Positions 22,578 through 35,319 of a stretch of 64,000 nt of DNA are shown here, piece by piece. The position numbers and the translations under genes were made by a program. Position 1 is the first letter of the stretch; every line of letters starts with the position of its first letter. The stretch comes from Hybos culiciformis (taxonomy: Eukaryota > Arthropoda > Insecta > Diptera > Hybotidae). A model generated the notes under the pieces. It was given only the letters and a program-made list of their open reading frames with translations. It ran no database searches and had not been told where the DNA came from. The stretch is taken from contig OZ023273.1 in NCBI GenBank assembly GCA_964007475.1, positions 109,986,485 through 110,050,484 of the forward strand, given 5' to 3'.

Positions 22578-25500
22578 ATCTTATTCCAACATTATGATAT
22601 TATTAACTGACATACAAGCATAGCGCAATAAAAAAAAAAGATATTACTCACTCTCTCTGAGGAGTAAATTACAAGCTCAATGAATATTTTATCAAAGGTG
22701 TAATAAAATTTATATCCCATTTAGAATGGATAAACCATGATGAAAATATAATTCTTTTTGATAATAAAATTTATTATTGATAGGATATGCGAAATAAGAA
22801 AAATTACAATCTGCCATCATAACAAATACAAAATAGATTATATTATTATTTCACTGTGAAATTTAAATACACATATAATTCTGTAAGTAACGTTTATATT
22901 ACGAAAAGCAAGGAAATTAAAATAAAACATATAAGAAAATAGACAAACAGGTAAAAAAAGCAATTAATCAGAAAATAATACAGTATATATAATATATGAT
23001 ATTATAAATATATATAATACCAATAATAATATTCTTTTTTAAGTAATCGTTAATGAAATATTTATACCATAAGGCCTACATATTTTTATTATATTTAATA
23101 TGTTTGCATATAAGTACATATTTATGTATTATAATTTTGTTAAAATATATTCACCCTTAAGGTGTAGTTAGAGTATAATTTTTTATTTTTACTTTACAAT
23201 AGTCATTTCGAAATCACAGTTTAGATTAACCATAAAATATTTGTAGGTATACTTAATTTTTATTGCTTATAATTTGAATTTTACTTACTTATTTACTAAG
23301 ATATGACAGTCTGACTTCTGAATAATAATAATAGTTATTTTATATTTTTATGAGTTCTTCTATTTTCAAAATTTTTCTTAAAATTTGGTTTAATTTTGCG
23401 GCAATATCTTAATTTGAATTTATAATTTTTGCTATGAATTGTTCACGAGCTGTGCAAAAAAAATATTGCAATCTTTAACCAAAATCTTCACAATAAATTC
23501 ATTTTTGACTATTGCCGTGCACTACTCACTCAGAGAGATATTACAGTCTTGGAAAAATCTCGAAATAAATAAATAAAAAAAATTGCGAAAATATTTTTAT
23601 GCCCAGAAGTTTTTCAATTCTTATTCTTATACATATTCAAACATACCCCTTTGTTTATCATCATAACTCATGTTATAGAAAATAACATTAAATGATTATA
23701 AGTATTAAATTTTTATTATCCTAGAGATTATTATCTTGTACATATGATGGAAAATTACAAACAATAAAGATTAAGTTTTCAGAAAAAAAAATGGTTTTTA
23801 TCAGATTAGAGGATAATTAATATTTAATAGAATCAACGAATTAATAAAAATTAATATGATAACAAAGAACAAAATAAAAAAGTTTCATTGAAGGGATCTT
23901 AATTTTTATTTTTTAATTATTTTGCTACTAATAAAATTTGTAACTTTGTTAAGCTAGAATTGATACGCAGTGTAAACATCGCCAATTTAATTTTGTTCAG
24001 AGAAATTAAATTATTTATTTGTTTGTTCTTTTTTTTTTTTCAAAGAATTATTTTTATTAATTACTTTTTTTTAGAAGGAGATAACTTTTCACAAATATGC
24101 TGTAAATTAAAATTATAAAGCCTTAAAAAAGATTTTTTTTATTCATTTTTTTTTTCAGTAGTATAATAGTAAAATAACGATAAAATAGGTTAATAAAATA
24201 TGTATATATTGTTAATATATACATATATAAGCCGCAAATAAAGTTACGATACGATTTTTTATTCAATTACGTTTAAAAGGATTTTTTACAAATCTTTACA
24301 TAGTAAAAAAGTTTGTCATATATATAATGGTTGTGTACTGGCTGTATATACCTAATGGATTAATGGTTGTATACTGTCGGTGTACAATGATTTTGTTTAA
24401 TTTCAAAGAAAAACCAGTTCATTTTTAACAAGAATTATATTGTAATTCATTTAGTATTGGATATAAGAAGGCACTTATAATTTTAATTCACATTAATTTT
24501 CATTAATATAATAATAACTTATTATTGTAACAAACATTGTTGTATGTCAATAATAATAACGAACAAAAAATTCCTTATAAATAATTTCAAAATCTTGATA
24601 TAAGAATTAAATTCATTTGAAATATAATGTAGGTGTATTTACAAAATATAAAAATTTCCACGCGTAAGAAACCATTCAAGCTAATATTTACGTCTTAAAA
24701 GTATTGAATGGTTTTATTTTTTCATTTTTTTTTTCATTCATAAAACCAATGAACTTCAAAAAAAAAATTTTTGAAAAACTTTTTCAATAGGAAAGTGTTA
24801 ATTGAAATTTTATTTTGAAATTATAAAATGATCATCAACCTTTCAAATAAATCTATAAATTCTATTTTTCTTATCATTATATATACCTAATTTACTTCAA
24901 ATATATAATTCAAGTGATGCTAATAACCCTTTCGTCTATAAACTTCACCAAAGTGTTTAACAATAAGAAAAGTTTTGAAGAATCACTTTGAAAGTTTTCC
25001 TTCTTGGAAAATAAAATATATATATAATATTTTCACAGATGTTTAATTTTAAAATAATATTGGCAAATTTTAGCATTATTTCAATTTTTTTTTGTTTTTT
25101 TTTTTTTGAAAAATGTTATACAAAATAACAAAATTGCATAGAAGCTCAACTAAAACTAAAATCATCCAAAAATCTGTAATTTGCTTAAATGTACTTCATT
25201 GAAAAACATAAATACTTTAAGATACTTTAAAATTCCCGGCTCAACATTATTAGAAAATTGGTATGTCTTTTTGAAATATGTGGTGTTTTTTTGAAAAAAT
25301 ATACAGAGTTCAAAAATTATTAAATTGTGCATTTAGCCAAATTTATAGATTTTGATCAAAATTTTCAAGTTAACTTTATTTGCTTTTAAAAAATGTTTCA
25401 AAATAAATTGATCTCTGATTAATCATCCCATATTTTTGTAAAAACTTTTCACATAAAATTATTTTCAATATAAATATTAAACAGTATCTCCTTTTCAAAA

Positions 25501-28500
25501 GTTCACTAAAAAGTTTTATGAGCATCTGGTATGAACATATTTTATGAGCCTAATATAAGTTTTAAATTATTTTTTTTATTCACAGAATTTTCAAATTTGC
25601 ACAAATAAGCAAGTTTAAGCTTAATTGATAACATTATAGTAGACTCAACCATATAGAAAAGTATTATATTTAAATTTTAAACTTTTTATTTCAGTTGTTT
25701 TAATTTTTAGTTTTTGATTTATTTTTTTTCACTAAACTTTTCTATCTGGCTTGAAGCATGTCAAAAAACGTATCTTTTATTTAGATATAAAATGGGAAAT
25801 ATTTCTTTCGATTTGTTGACGAAATTTAGAATTATCAACTCAAGCCAGAAGCGTGAAAGCGAAATGTAGTTAATTATGTAGTCTTAAGATAAAAGATAAA
25901 TAATAAAAATTACTTTATAAAAATTCAAGTAAAAAAACTTTTTTTAATTTTGAGGTTTTCTTATACAATCAGTATAGAATTCATATCAATCACGATAAAC
26001 AGGGGTTAAATTCTATAATAAATTTTTGTTTGAACGACATCTGTACCTAATTTAAAAAGACAAACTAGATAAACATGCCACTCAAATAATAGTTTTTATG
26101 AAGAATATTTTACACAACTAAATAATTTGACCTCAGGATTGTTTTGAGTTAATTTGTCTCATTAATATAAAAGTCATAGTAATTTTTTCATAATACTTTT
26201 TCCAGAACCAACAATATATGACAATTAAATCCTTTTTCAAAAAAAAATTTAGAAAATAATCTTAAATATTTTATTTATTTATTTTTTTTTTTTTTTTTTC
26301 AACCAGAAGAAACAAAGTGAACATTTAAGATATTTCTTTTAACTGATAATCTTTTTTCCTCGAGCCGAAAATATTTTATATTTATAATTTTTTTTTTTTA
26401 ATTTAATATTACTTTAAAGAGAATATAAAATGTGACGAATACGTACCACCTATACCTTTATATTTTTCAGTTTCTTTTATTGTTATAAAAAAATTTAATG
26501 GAAAATATTTAAAATATTTAAATATTTTTTTTTTATCACATAAGGTAAAATGCGTAGTATACATAATGTACATTAAAGTACATATAAGGTGTATGGTAAG
26601 TCAACTCTTAAGATATAAAATAAAACCAGCAATTTCCCTACATAATAACATATTTATATAATTTCTTAATGAAAATTGCCTAAATTGCGTACCATATATT
26701 TTTTTTTTTTCAGTTTAAAACCGAATCTAACTAAACAAACATAAATTAAACTAAATCTAAGCATTTGGAAAGATAAAATAACAAAAAAAAAACATTATAT
26801 TACCATTGTAGATACAATTTATTTATAAAAAAAATAATAAGAATTTATGTGAATTTAGTTCTTTCAGACCTATAAATATCCATATTAGATATTCGAGACA
26901 AAAAAATTTACAAAATATGCAAATTAAGTACCACGAATTCAGACTTTTCATATAGTTTTTATCATGATTAAAAGTAAATCTTCAGATAAGAATATTTTTA
27001 TTTATATAATGTCAGCTGAATGTACAAGTGTGTTATATTTATAAACATACTTTTTGTAGAATGCATATTAGTCATACGCTGACATCTCAAATACGGAATT
27101 TAATTAATTATTACATTTACAATGTTGAAAATGTTGAAATTTTTAAATGATTGTAAAAATCAAACTTTGTATGGAATATTATGTCAAATTTTCAATTCTT
27201 AAATATGTTTGTATTATATGTATAATCTTAGTAAATTATAGGGGATTAGTTAATAACATACTTAAAATTAAGTAAGATTTCTATAGTACGCAAAATGATA
27301 AAAAGCTTAAATTATTTATATTTTATATGGAACAATTAATTGTCATATTTATACTGTAATAAACAGTAAAGATAAAAAAGGTTAATTTCAATATTCCTCA
27401 AAGATAAATAAAGTTAAAGATATCCTAAATTTATAAAAAAAATTTACTTAAATCATTTCTGATATGAAAAGTTTGTTGCCCAGTTTTATGTCGGTATTAT
27501 GAAATGTAGGTATTATAAATGTAAGTGGATATATCGCTCTCCTATGTTTCAAAATATTTGGTAACAAAAAGTAAATCATTCAATCAATCAACTGACAAAT
27601 GTGTTCATTTACCTTTAAGTGTTTGAACAATTCAATAAAAGCCTATAATTGTATCAATTATTTATTCACGCATAACCTTCAGAAAACATGGCTGAATAGG
27701 TAAAAAATAACGAAAAAATAAATAAATATTTTTCAGACGGTGAATGTGAATAAAATATTGTAAATTTATTAAAAAATATTTTCATTCAAAACATGTTTTC
27801 AGAAGTTATACATTATAAAAAGGAAATATTGAATATTTTGAATTACTTGAATAGTTATTAAAATATTTTAGTTTTTTTTTTCTTTATTAAAATAAAACAA
27901 GATCATCAAAAGAATCAATTTAATAATATACATACTCGTATATTAATTTTCTGGAAATATTAGGTACATTACAATTTAGATTTTTTTTTTGGTATTTTAA
28001 AGATATTTTTAATATTACTAATATTTTTTCCCAAAAATTATTTGTTTTTAACAATATTTCTTTTTTCAATAGTATAGGTATGTTTCTTACTTGATATGAT
28101 AGTCCTATATTTTTTTTCGAATTTAAACGTAAGCCTATTTAATATAATAATTTTTCCCTCCTTTAATTTCCATTGAATGTAATTTTTGAATTTGAAAATA
28201 GCTTATTTTTTGATACACACATTATGTTAATGTTTATTAATCTTTTTACATTAAGCTTATAGAAATAAATCTTCTTAAATTATGCGATTTTTTTAAATTA
28301 AAAAAATATTAATCTAACCATTTACTTGCTTCGCAGTAAACATTAACATTATTTTATGATTAAAAATCTTTTATCATTAGACTTAAACTGAACCTTTTAA
28401 ACACTAAAAATTTTTAAATAAGCCTAGTTTAACGTCCTGCTATCTTCATAAAATTTTCTCAAGTTAAAATATGCGAACTAAGTAAAAAATACATATTTTG

Positions 28501-30327
28501 TTGCTCTTTTCTCACTAATTTTTATATAAAGGTTATCGAAACAGCTTAAAAAATCCAAAAAAAAAGATTTTACACCCAAAAAAAAGAATAATTTTCGCAA
28601 GATTACACCTTTCAGTAATATTTTTAAAACTTAAAAATGGCTTTACAACCTCATAATAAAAATTCATAATAGTATTTTTTTTTTTTGAGTTCCTATTACT
28701 ATTTTACGAATTTTTGTAATCTGATAAAGCACAATCTCATCAAAATTTATTAAAACAAAATGTATTTACTTTTATTAGCACAAAATATCAATAGTGGTTA
28801 CGTATACCTAAATAATATAAGGTTAATTTAACGATTAATTGAACCGAACCAGACATGATAATACCAAGTCAACTTATTCTTCTTAAGTTACATAAATGAA
28901 TGTAAATTACACAATTATGTACTCATTACGGTGCTTTTGTTCTATAAAGTACCATTTGTAACACTGAAAAAAAAAAACATTAGTTAATAGTCGACGATTA
29001 AGTTAAAAATACAAAATTTATCATTAAAATTTATATTTATTATTCTTAGACAAAATCTTAATTAATTTCTGTTATTGTTATGTACTGTTTTGTTAAAAAT
29101 ACATAAGATGAGATTATAGTGTTTTTGAAAATGTTTCATTACATAAGATATATAACGTAGAACTTGTACATTATATCATGATAAACATGGAAATTTTATG
29201 TATTAAATATCTTTCAATTTATCGTAATACGTAAATCCGATTATAAATGCTTGAATAATAACTACAACAACAGGATGAAAAAGAAAAATATTCAATCTAT
29301 TTTAAAAATTAATCATCAAATAAATTAACATACAATATAGTTCCTACAATTAGCTAAGCTCCTGTGTGGAAAAGTTACAAAATGTTAAAAAAATTTGAAA
29401 GCTCACTCAATTATTATGAATACTTCTGAGAAGATAAACTTCATTGATTTTTTCTTTTTTCTTCCTTAAATAAATAAATTCAAAATTTTACTTTTCTCTT
29501 ATTCAAAAAAAAAACAAAATTATACAAGTTACCAGAATATAAATGACATAAGACATTATGTCAAAAAAACAAAAACATTCTCATCTCTTTCAGTGTTCGT
29601 TTACCTTGAAAATAAAAACAACAACAATAATACGTTTTTATTTAGATCCATTTAATATCTTCTTTTTTTTAGGGAATAAAATTGTTCCAATATTAAAAAT
29701 AAAATAAAATAAAAAACAAAAAACAATTGAATGTTGAATGTTGAAAAATTTTTATAAGAACATTTTCTTCTTTAAGTTTTAGCATCTTTAAATAATCTTC
29801 TTTTATATTCAAGTTCAAGAAATATTTGTCTTATATACCTACTAAAGGAAAAAAAAAACTAAACTAAAAGGAAAAACAAAGATTTTTTTTTATAGAATCC
29901 ATTATGATGTTATATATGAAAATTTAATGAAAATTTACATAAATTGTTCACCACTTTCAGTTAATTCTGTTTGTTTTTTAAGAACAAAAATTTATTGACT
30001 ATTCAGAAAAATGAAAACATAGAATTTTACAAAATAAATAATATTTTTACATCCATCATCTGGTAAATTATAAACATCTAGCCTTTTTTTTTCTTTTATT
30101 AATAAAATATGTAAGCACACAGATTTTATTTTAGATATTGCTGGTATATGAAATCTTGAATAAATATTCCATGAATTCACATATTTACATATTTACAAGA
30201 CAAAGTTTTCTATATTTTATTGGATCTGATATATGTATAACATTATAATATTATAAATCATTGGGTTAGAATTATTAAGTTATAAAATAAGATAAAATAT
30301 ATTATTGAATTTCGCAGTACATAACCA
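22578..30327. other. Long AT-rich stretch, no gene seen
   Basis: About 7.7 kb of very AT-rich sequence with homopolymer runs and short simple repeats. No convincing exon, RNA gene or element with defined ends was found on either strand. Old decayed elements cannot be excluded by eye. Confidence 0.45.
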
Positions 30328-30335
30328 GTTAAAAG

Positions 30336-31003
30336 CAGGGCTGTCGAAATAGGGGGAGGGAGGGGGTATAATTCCCTAGGCCCACAGAGCTGAGGGGCCC
30401 GCTTGTTTATTTTTTTTGCGACAAAAATAATATACATTATACATATGTGATATTAAGTTTCATGCTTATCGCAGTCATTATTGTAAAAAATTTACATAAA
30501 AAGTCCTTGATGATGGCGTCAAGTAGAATTTTTTCTGATTTGTTATGGAAAAAAAATGTATGAAAATTTTATCATTAGTAAGTACAATTTTAAGGTGTTG
30601 ATTTTTCAGCTTTTTTTCTGAAAATTATTTTCTATTTCTACTATTACTAGACATCGAAACTGTTTGTATTTGTTAGACTGTTTGGACTGCGGTCCGAATT
30701 TAAATAATCTAGGAGGGGTTGTCGTTACTTATTATTTGTGATTTTTTAAAGTGGTATAAATTAAAGTGGAATCTACAAGTTTTTATATTAAGCGAAAACA
30801 GTTTACATTCTGATTCTCATATGATCTTATTTCCTACCCTGTACACCATAATTCTGATTTCATAAGTAGATTTGTACAAATGTACAAAGTGTGACTATTA
30901 ATGATAAAATTATGTGTTTAGTGTTATTTTCATAACCTATAAAAAAAATTTTTTATTTGTAAAAATCTTTTCCCGGGCCCGGTGTTGGCTATCGACGCCC
31001 CTG
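30336..31003. mobile_element. Non-autonomous hAT-type element, 668 bp
   Basis: Perfect 8-bp duplications GTTAAAAG lie at 30328-30335 and 31004-31011. The ends CAGGGCTGTCGAAATAG (left) and CAGGGGCGTCGATAGCC (right, reverse complement) are imperfect inverted repeats. Subterminal GGCCC-rich patches (CTAGGCCCACAGAG, CCCGGGCCCGG) are typical of hAT ends. No transposase visible. Confidence 0.85.
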
Positions 31004-31011
31004 GTTAAAAG

Positions 31012-32491
31012 TGAAATTTAGTATAAAACAATACATATGACATTACAAAAATAAATGATATAAAATTTGTACAAAATAATATTCTAGAGAAGGCTTACTA
31101 CATTAGCGCGAAATCTAGTAATATATATTTTATATTCAATTATAATCATAATTATTAAATTTACTTTTCCATTAAATTTTTCCCGACTTTAAATTTGAAC
31201 GATAATTTTCCATCAAGTGTGAGAATAAAATAATATACATAATAAAAAAAAAATCATAATAATTTATTGCATATTCAAAAAGTTATCCATTATTATTATA
31301 TAGTTTCCATTAAATCTAATGATAAAATTATTTAAATTTTATTTTATATAAATTTTTCACGATAAAATTAAAACTTTCAATGATTATTATAACAAATTTA
31401 TAAGGTTATTATACAGAGCATACATGATGTAACTAAATTTTACTATCAAATTAAGTTTTGAAATTTTAAATTAAAAAAGAATATTATAGCGATTTTTTAG
31501 CAGAGCATATGTATTAATAAAATTAGGACTTTTACGTTTAAATAAAATTTTATGAAAAAAATATTTACATCTTTTTGACACGAAAATTATTTTAAATTAG
31601 TAGAAATGATGAAAATTAATTTTAAACTAAAATAATGTTACAATGGTTCGTTAGACTCTTTTTCGTTGAGTTCAGCATCCCAGTTAAATCCATGCGCCCA
31701 TAATGTATAATGTATGTATTCAAACAAATTGTCAGTATAAGTGACCGAAAAACTTACACTCTCCAAACTTTTATTTATTTTTTTTTTTTGTTATTTTCGT
31801 GTGAATCTTTTCCCCGATCTGTAAATGACTTCTTTTTTTTTTAATTTATTATACTTAGAGCAAACTGTCAAGATAGCGCTTTAAAGTTTATTTCCTGTTA
31901 AGAAAAAACTTTTCTTTTATCATTTTTGATCATTGATTCAATTGACAGGAATAATATATAAAATTTTTGTACATATTATTTCTAAGAAAAAGAATAAATG
32001 ATACAAAAGTTATCCAATAAAAAAAAATTCACTTATAAAAGAATTAAATTTTTTAAAGTTTTTATTCCTTATATGTCATAAAAAAAAAAAAGAAAAGGCG
32101 TTTATTCTTTAAATCCAATCAATAAAGTTAGAATACGAATTGCTTTATTTACGAAAATAAAAATAAAACCAAAATGTTATAATATCGATCCCTCAGTGTC
32201 AAAAAAATTTAATTTTTTAAAAGCATTTTTTATTGTACATAAATATATATTTTCCTCCTTTTTATTTTGGGTTACTTTTTAAAATAAATAAAATGACAAG
32301 GTCCACCAAAAATGTTATTGAAAAAATAATAAAAAAATAATAATTAACTAAATATGTATATATATGTATAAAATTTTCTTTTTTTTAAAAAGATTTTCAT
32401 AAATACATTCAAATTAAAATCTCTCTGGTACTTAATGGGAAACACAGAAGACTGTGCTTAACATTATTCTCTGTTATTGTGTTATTTGATG
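31012..32491. other. AT-rich DNA with one coding-like island
   Basis: No gene is called. A GC-richer open frame on the minus strand ends in TAA at 31638-31640 and runs up to about 31790. Its C terminus reads LWAHGFNWDAELNEKESNEPL-like and uses varied residues, unlike chance AT-rich frames. No acceptor site with a pyrimidine tract is visible upstream, so it remains unassigned. Confidence 0.4.
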
Positions 32492-32499
32492 CTTTACTA

Positions 32500-33213
32500 C
32501 ATGGGTGTCTAAACTATGACCGTTTGAGGGCCACATTGCAAAGAAAAAAAATAGCTGGGCCACACATACAATTTTTTTTCAACAAATTGAAATCAAAATT
32601 AACTCTATGTTGTTTTATTAAAATAAATTAACTTTTATTATTATTATTTTTTTAATTTTAATTAGATATTTATAGGTTTTTAAATTTGTAAAAGTTTCGT
32701 TTCATTGAGTTTTTCATAAACATGGAAAAAATTCAAATTAATGAGATGGATGAATTTGCTTTTGTTGAAGAAGCAAATCGATACTGGGTTCAATAGATGA
32801 GTTTCCAATTCTTAATTTATTTTCAAGATGTTTGTCAGTGATCTTTGTCCTATTTTTGTTTTTTGTATGCTTCATTCTTGCAAATAATTGTTCACAAATA
32901 TAGGTACTGCCAAAAGCTGAAGACATTAATAAAGAATGATTGTGAAAATTAAGTTATTTATCGCGGGGTAGGTTCTCTTTATAAAACTCCAGTAAGGAAA
33001 CATTTCCAAAATTTTCCTTCAGTTTTTTTTTTAAATATTTAAATCTATTTTCAAACTCTTGTATTAAATTAAAAATGTATGTTTTGTGAAACTCACAGGT
33101 TTATGTGAAGCCAAAGTACGGAAATGTGTAAAAATGGATAAATTAAAATATTTTCATAATTTGAGTCTGGGCCGCATTTTAAAAGCTTTTGGGCCGCACT
33201 TTAGACAAGCATG
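32500..33213 (-). mobile_element. Internally deleted hAT transposon with transposase remnant
   Basis: Perfect 8-bp duplications CTTTACTA lie at 32492-32499 and 33214-33221. The inverted ends are CATGGGTGTCTAAAC (left) and CATGCTTGTCTAAAG (right, reverse complement), with subterminal GGGCCRCA motifs on both sides. Minus-strand coding remnants of a hAT transposase lie inside. At 714 bp against the usual 2.5-4 kb for autonomous members, most of the gene is gone. Confidence 0.88.
32738..33070 (-). pseudogene. hAT transposase C-terminal remnant
   Basis: On the minus strand, about 33070-32955 encodes an N-L-I-Q-E-F-E-N-R-F-like stretch ending in an in-frame TAA. 32926-32738 then encodes FGSTYICEQLF followed by MKHTKNKNR and DKHLENKLRI. 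This is the well-known C-terminal dimerisation block (hATC domain) of the Charlie/ZBED/GTF2IRD2-like transposases. The BED finger, RNase H-like catalytic core and start codon are absent. Because of the stop and the deletion it cannot make an active transposase. Confidence 0.85.
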
Positions 33214-33221
33214 CTTTACTA

Positions 33222-34549
33222 CATAAGTTGACGTTCTAAATCTAGATTTTAAAGCTTGAAAATGTGAAAATGACAACAGTTTATTTTATTATTTAACATT
33301 TTAAAAAATCTAAGCTATAGTATTTTATTGTAATTTTTAAACTTCAAAACAGCTAACATAAATTTGTACCTACTTATTAAAATGTATACGATATTCAATA
33401 TAACCAAACAAATCAATTTTGAGAACATTAAAGCTTGTGACAATGATAAATAATATCGTATAGAAAAAAAAAATTCAAGCAATAGAGAATGTTATATTTG
33501 ATTGTAAAATATTTTCTTATCTGCAATAAAATATTGATATTTGTATAATATTATTTGTATATCTCGAGTATAATATTATCTCGAAAATATATCTCGAAAT
33601 TATTAATAAAATTGATCATTATTTTTTCAAATATTAAAAAACTAAAATATTTAGTTACATTACATTAAACATTGATGTAATTTGATAGTGAATGAAACTT
33701 GACTTATCGTGAATTAGCGGCGTGGTAGTATAGAATAGTATTGCTGTTGCTGGCTCCCACTATTTTTGCCAATGTTGAATCGTTGATTAATTTAATTAAT
33801 TTAATTAATTAGTTTAATCTTTATTCTGATGTTTTTGTTTTGAGTGGTTTTAAAGGCTCATTGTTTAAATTTATGATTTTGCTAGGTTTGATGTTTTCGA
33901 TTCTTAATTGTAGGGATTAAATTGATGTTTGAATAGGTTGACATAAATTTTAACTTTTATTTAGAATTACACTTATTTTTTTAATATCATTTAATTTTGT
34001 AGTCTATGCTCTTTTATTTGGCCTAATTGACTTAGTCGAGGATCAGATTCGTTTTATTGCAAATATTCTAAGTCATAAGATAAGTCCTGTTCAAATAAAT
34101 TAATGAAAAAAAATATGAATTTAAGAATTTATTCCAAGCTTTAGTAAAGTATACATAAAGAATGAATGAAAATATAAAAATATATATTTGAAACAAGTCG
34201 GCATTATTCTTGCAAATATTGTCCAAAATAGAACTATTTTTTATCCATATGATATTTTCACATGATTTTAGTCATCTGAAAAATTTTCTTTCGAAATGAT
34301 ATCAAATTAAATAAAGGATTGAAAATAATACTCCTATTTTCTTTGTACATTGCATAATATTAGATATATGTATGTACCTGCATAACTTTTGATAATAATA
34401 ATTGACCACAAAAAACGATTTTATTTATCACTTTTATATAATTTCCGAATATTTATATATAATTTATGCAATACGTGTGTATATTTCAGCAAAAACTTTG
34501 TAATCATTGATATTAACTTATATAAATAATGCTGCAGAAAATATTATTT
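33222..34549. other. AT-rich DNA, no gene called
   Basis: Contains a short (TTAATTAA)n-like run at 33786-33812. Next to it is a GC-richer patch at 33712-33785 that reads as a short varied peptide on the minus strand, but with no splice acceptor or start, so nothing is called. Confidence 0.45.
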
Positions 34550-34553
34550 ACAT

Positions 34554-35315
34554 CGCTCCTCGCATTCTATAATATTGTAAGTGCACTTACAACATAATAG
34601 AAAGATGTGAAAACTAAGAAGCTCATGTAAATGAGCATCTACTGTATAAATTTTATAGTTCTACGATATGTCCTTAAAAAGTTACATTAAAAAAAAGACT
34701 TACAATATTGTGCAATGTGCCCAAAAACTCCCGTAAATCAGATTGTATGTAGACTTAAAATAAGTTAGAACGAATTGTTCAATTTATTTTCTTTATAAGT
34801 AGACTTACAATATGAATGTCCTTTAATCTTCAAATTATTTGGTTTTTAAGTGCACTTACAATGTATATACTTATTTTATTAAAATTATAAGTAATAGTTA
34901 CAACATTTGTGAACGACAAGCAAATTCAAAACTGTCCTAACATTAATATTGTAAGTATAACTTACAATAATAGAAGTATGAAATTGTGAAATTATTTATA
35001 TTGTAAGTATACTTATCACATTATAGCTTGAATTTTTTTTCAAAACGTTTGGTGTAGGTCATCTTACAATCAACTTCTACTGATCTTGTCCATTCTATTA
35101 TATTAGTTTCTTAAATTACAACTAAACTACTTATATTAGCTCAAAATGTTACTTATGTACTCATAAAGCATTACTTTCTTCTTAATTTTGTATAAAAATA
35201 TATGCTTTACAGAAAACAGGAACAGAAAACGAAGTGACAGAAAAAAAAAAATCTTAAAAATGCTCTCCTGAAAACCTGCATTTTTGACTTACAATATTAT
35301 AGAATGCGAGGAGCG
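34554..35315. mobile_element. Unclassified DNA element with many internal GTAAG/CTTAC motifs
   Basis: Inverted ends CGCTCCTCGCATTCTATAAT match perfectly and extend through ATTGTAAGT, about 29 bp in all. A 4-bp direct repeat ACAT flanks them (34550-34553, 35316-35319). Inside, CTTACAATAT and palindromes such as GTAAGTGCACTTAC recur at least seven times in both orientations, in the style of subterminal transposase-binding repeats. No coding sequence is visible. The superfamily is not recognised; a 4-bp duplication would fit several minor groups. Confidence 0.75.
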
Positions 35316-35319
35316 ACAT

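Noticed and set aside
33712..33785. GC-richer patch that reads as a varied short peptide on the minus strand
   Set aside because: Stops close upstream in the TTAATTAA run, no splice acceptor and no start codon.
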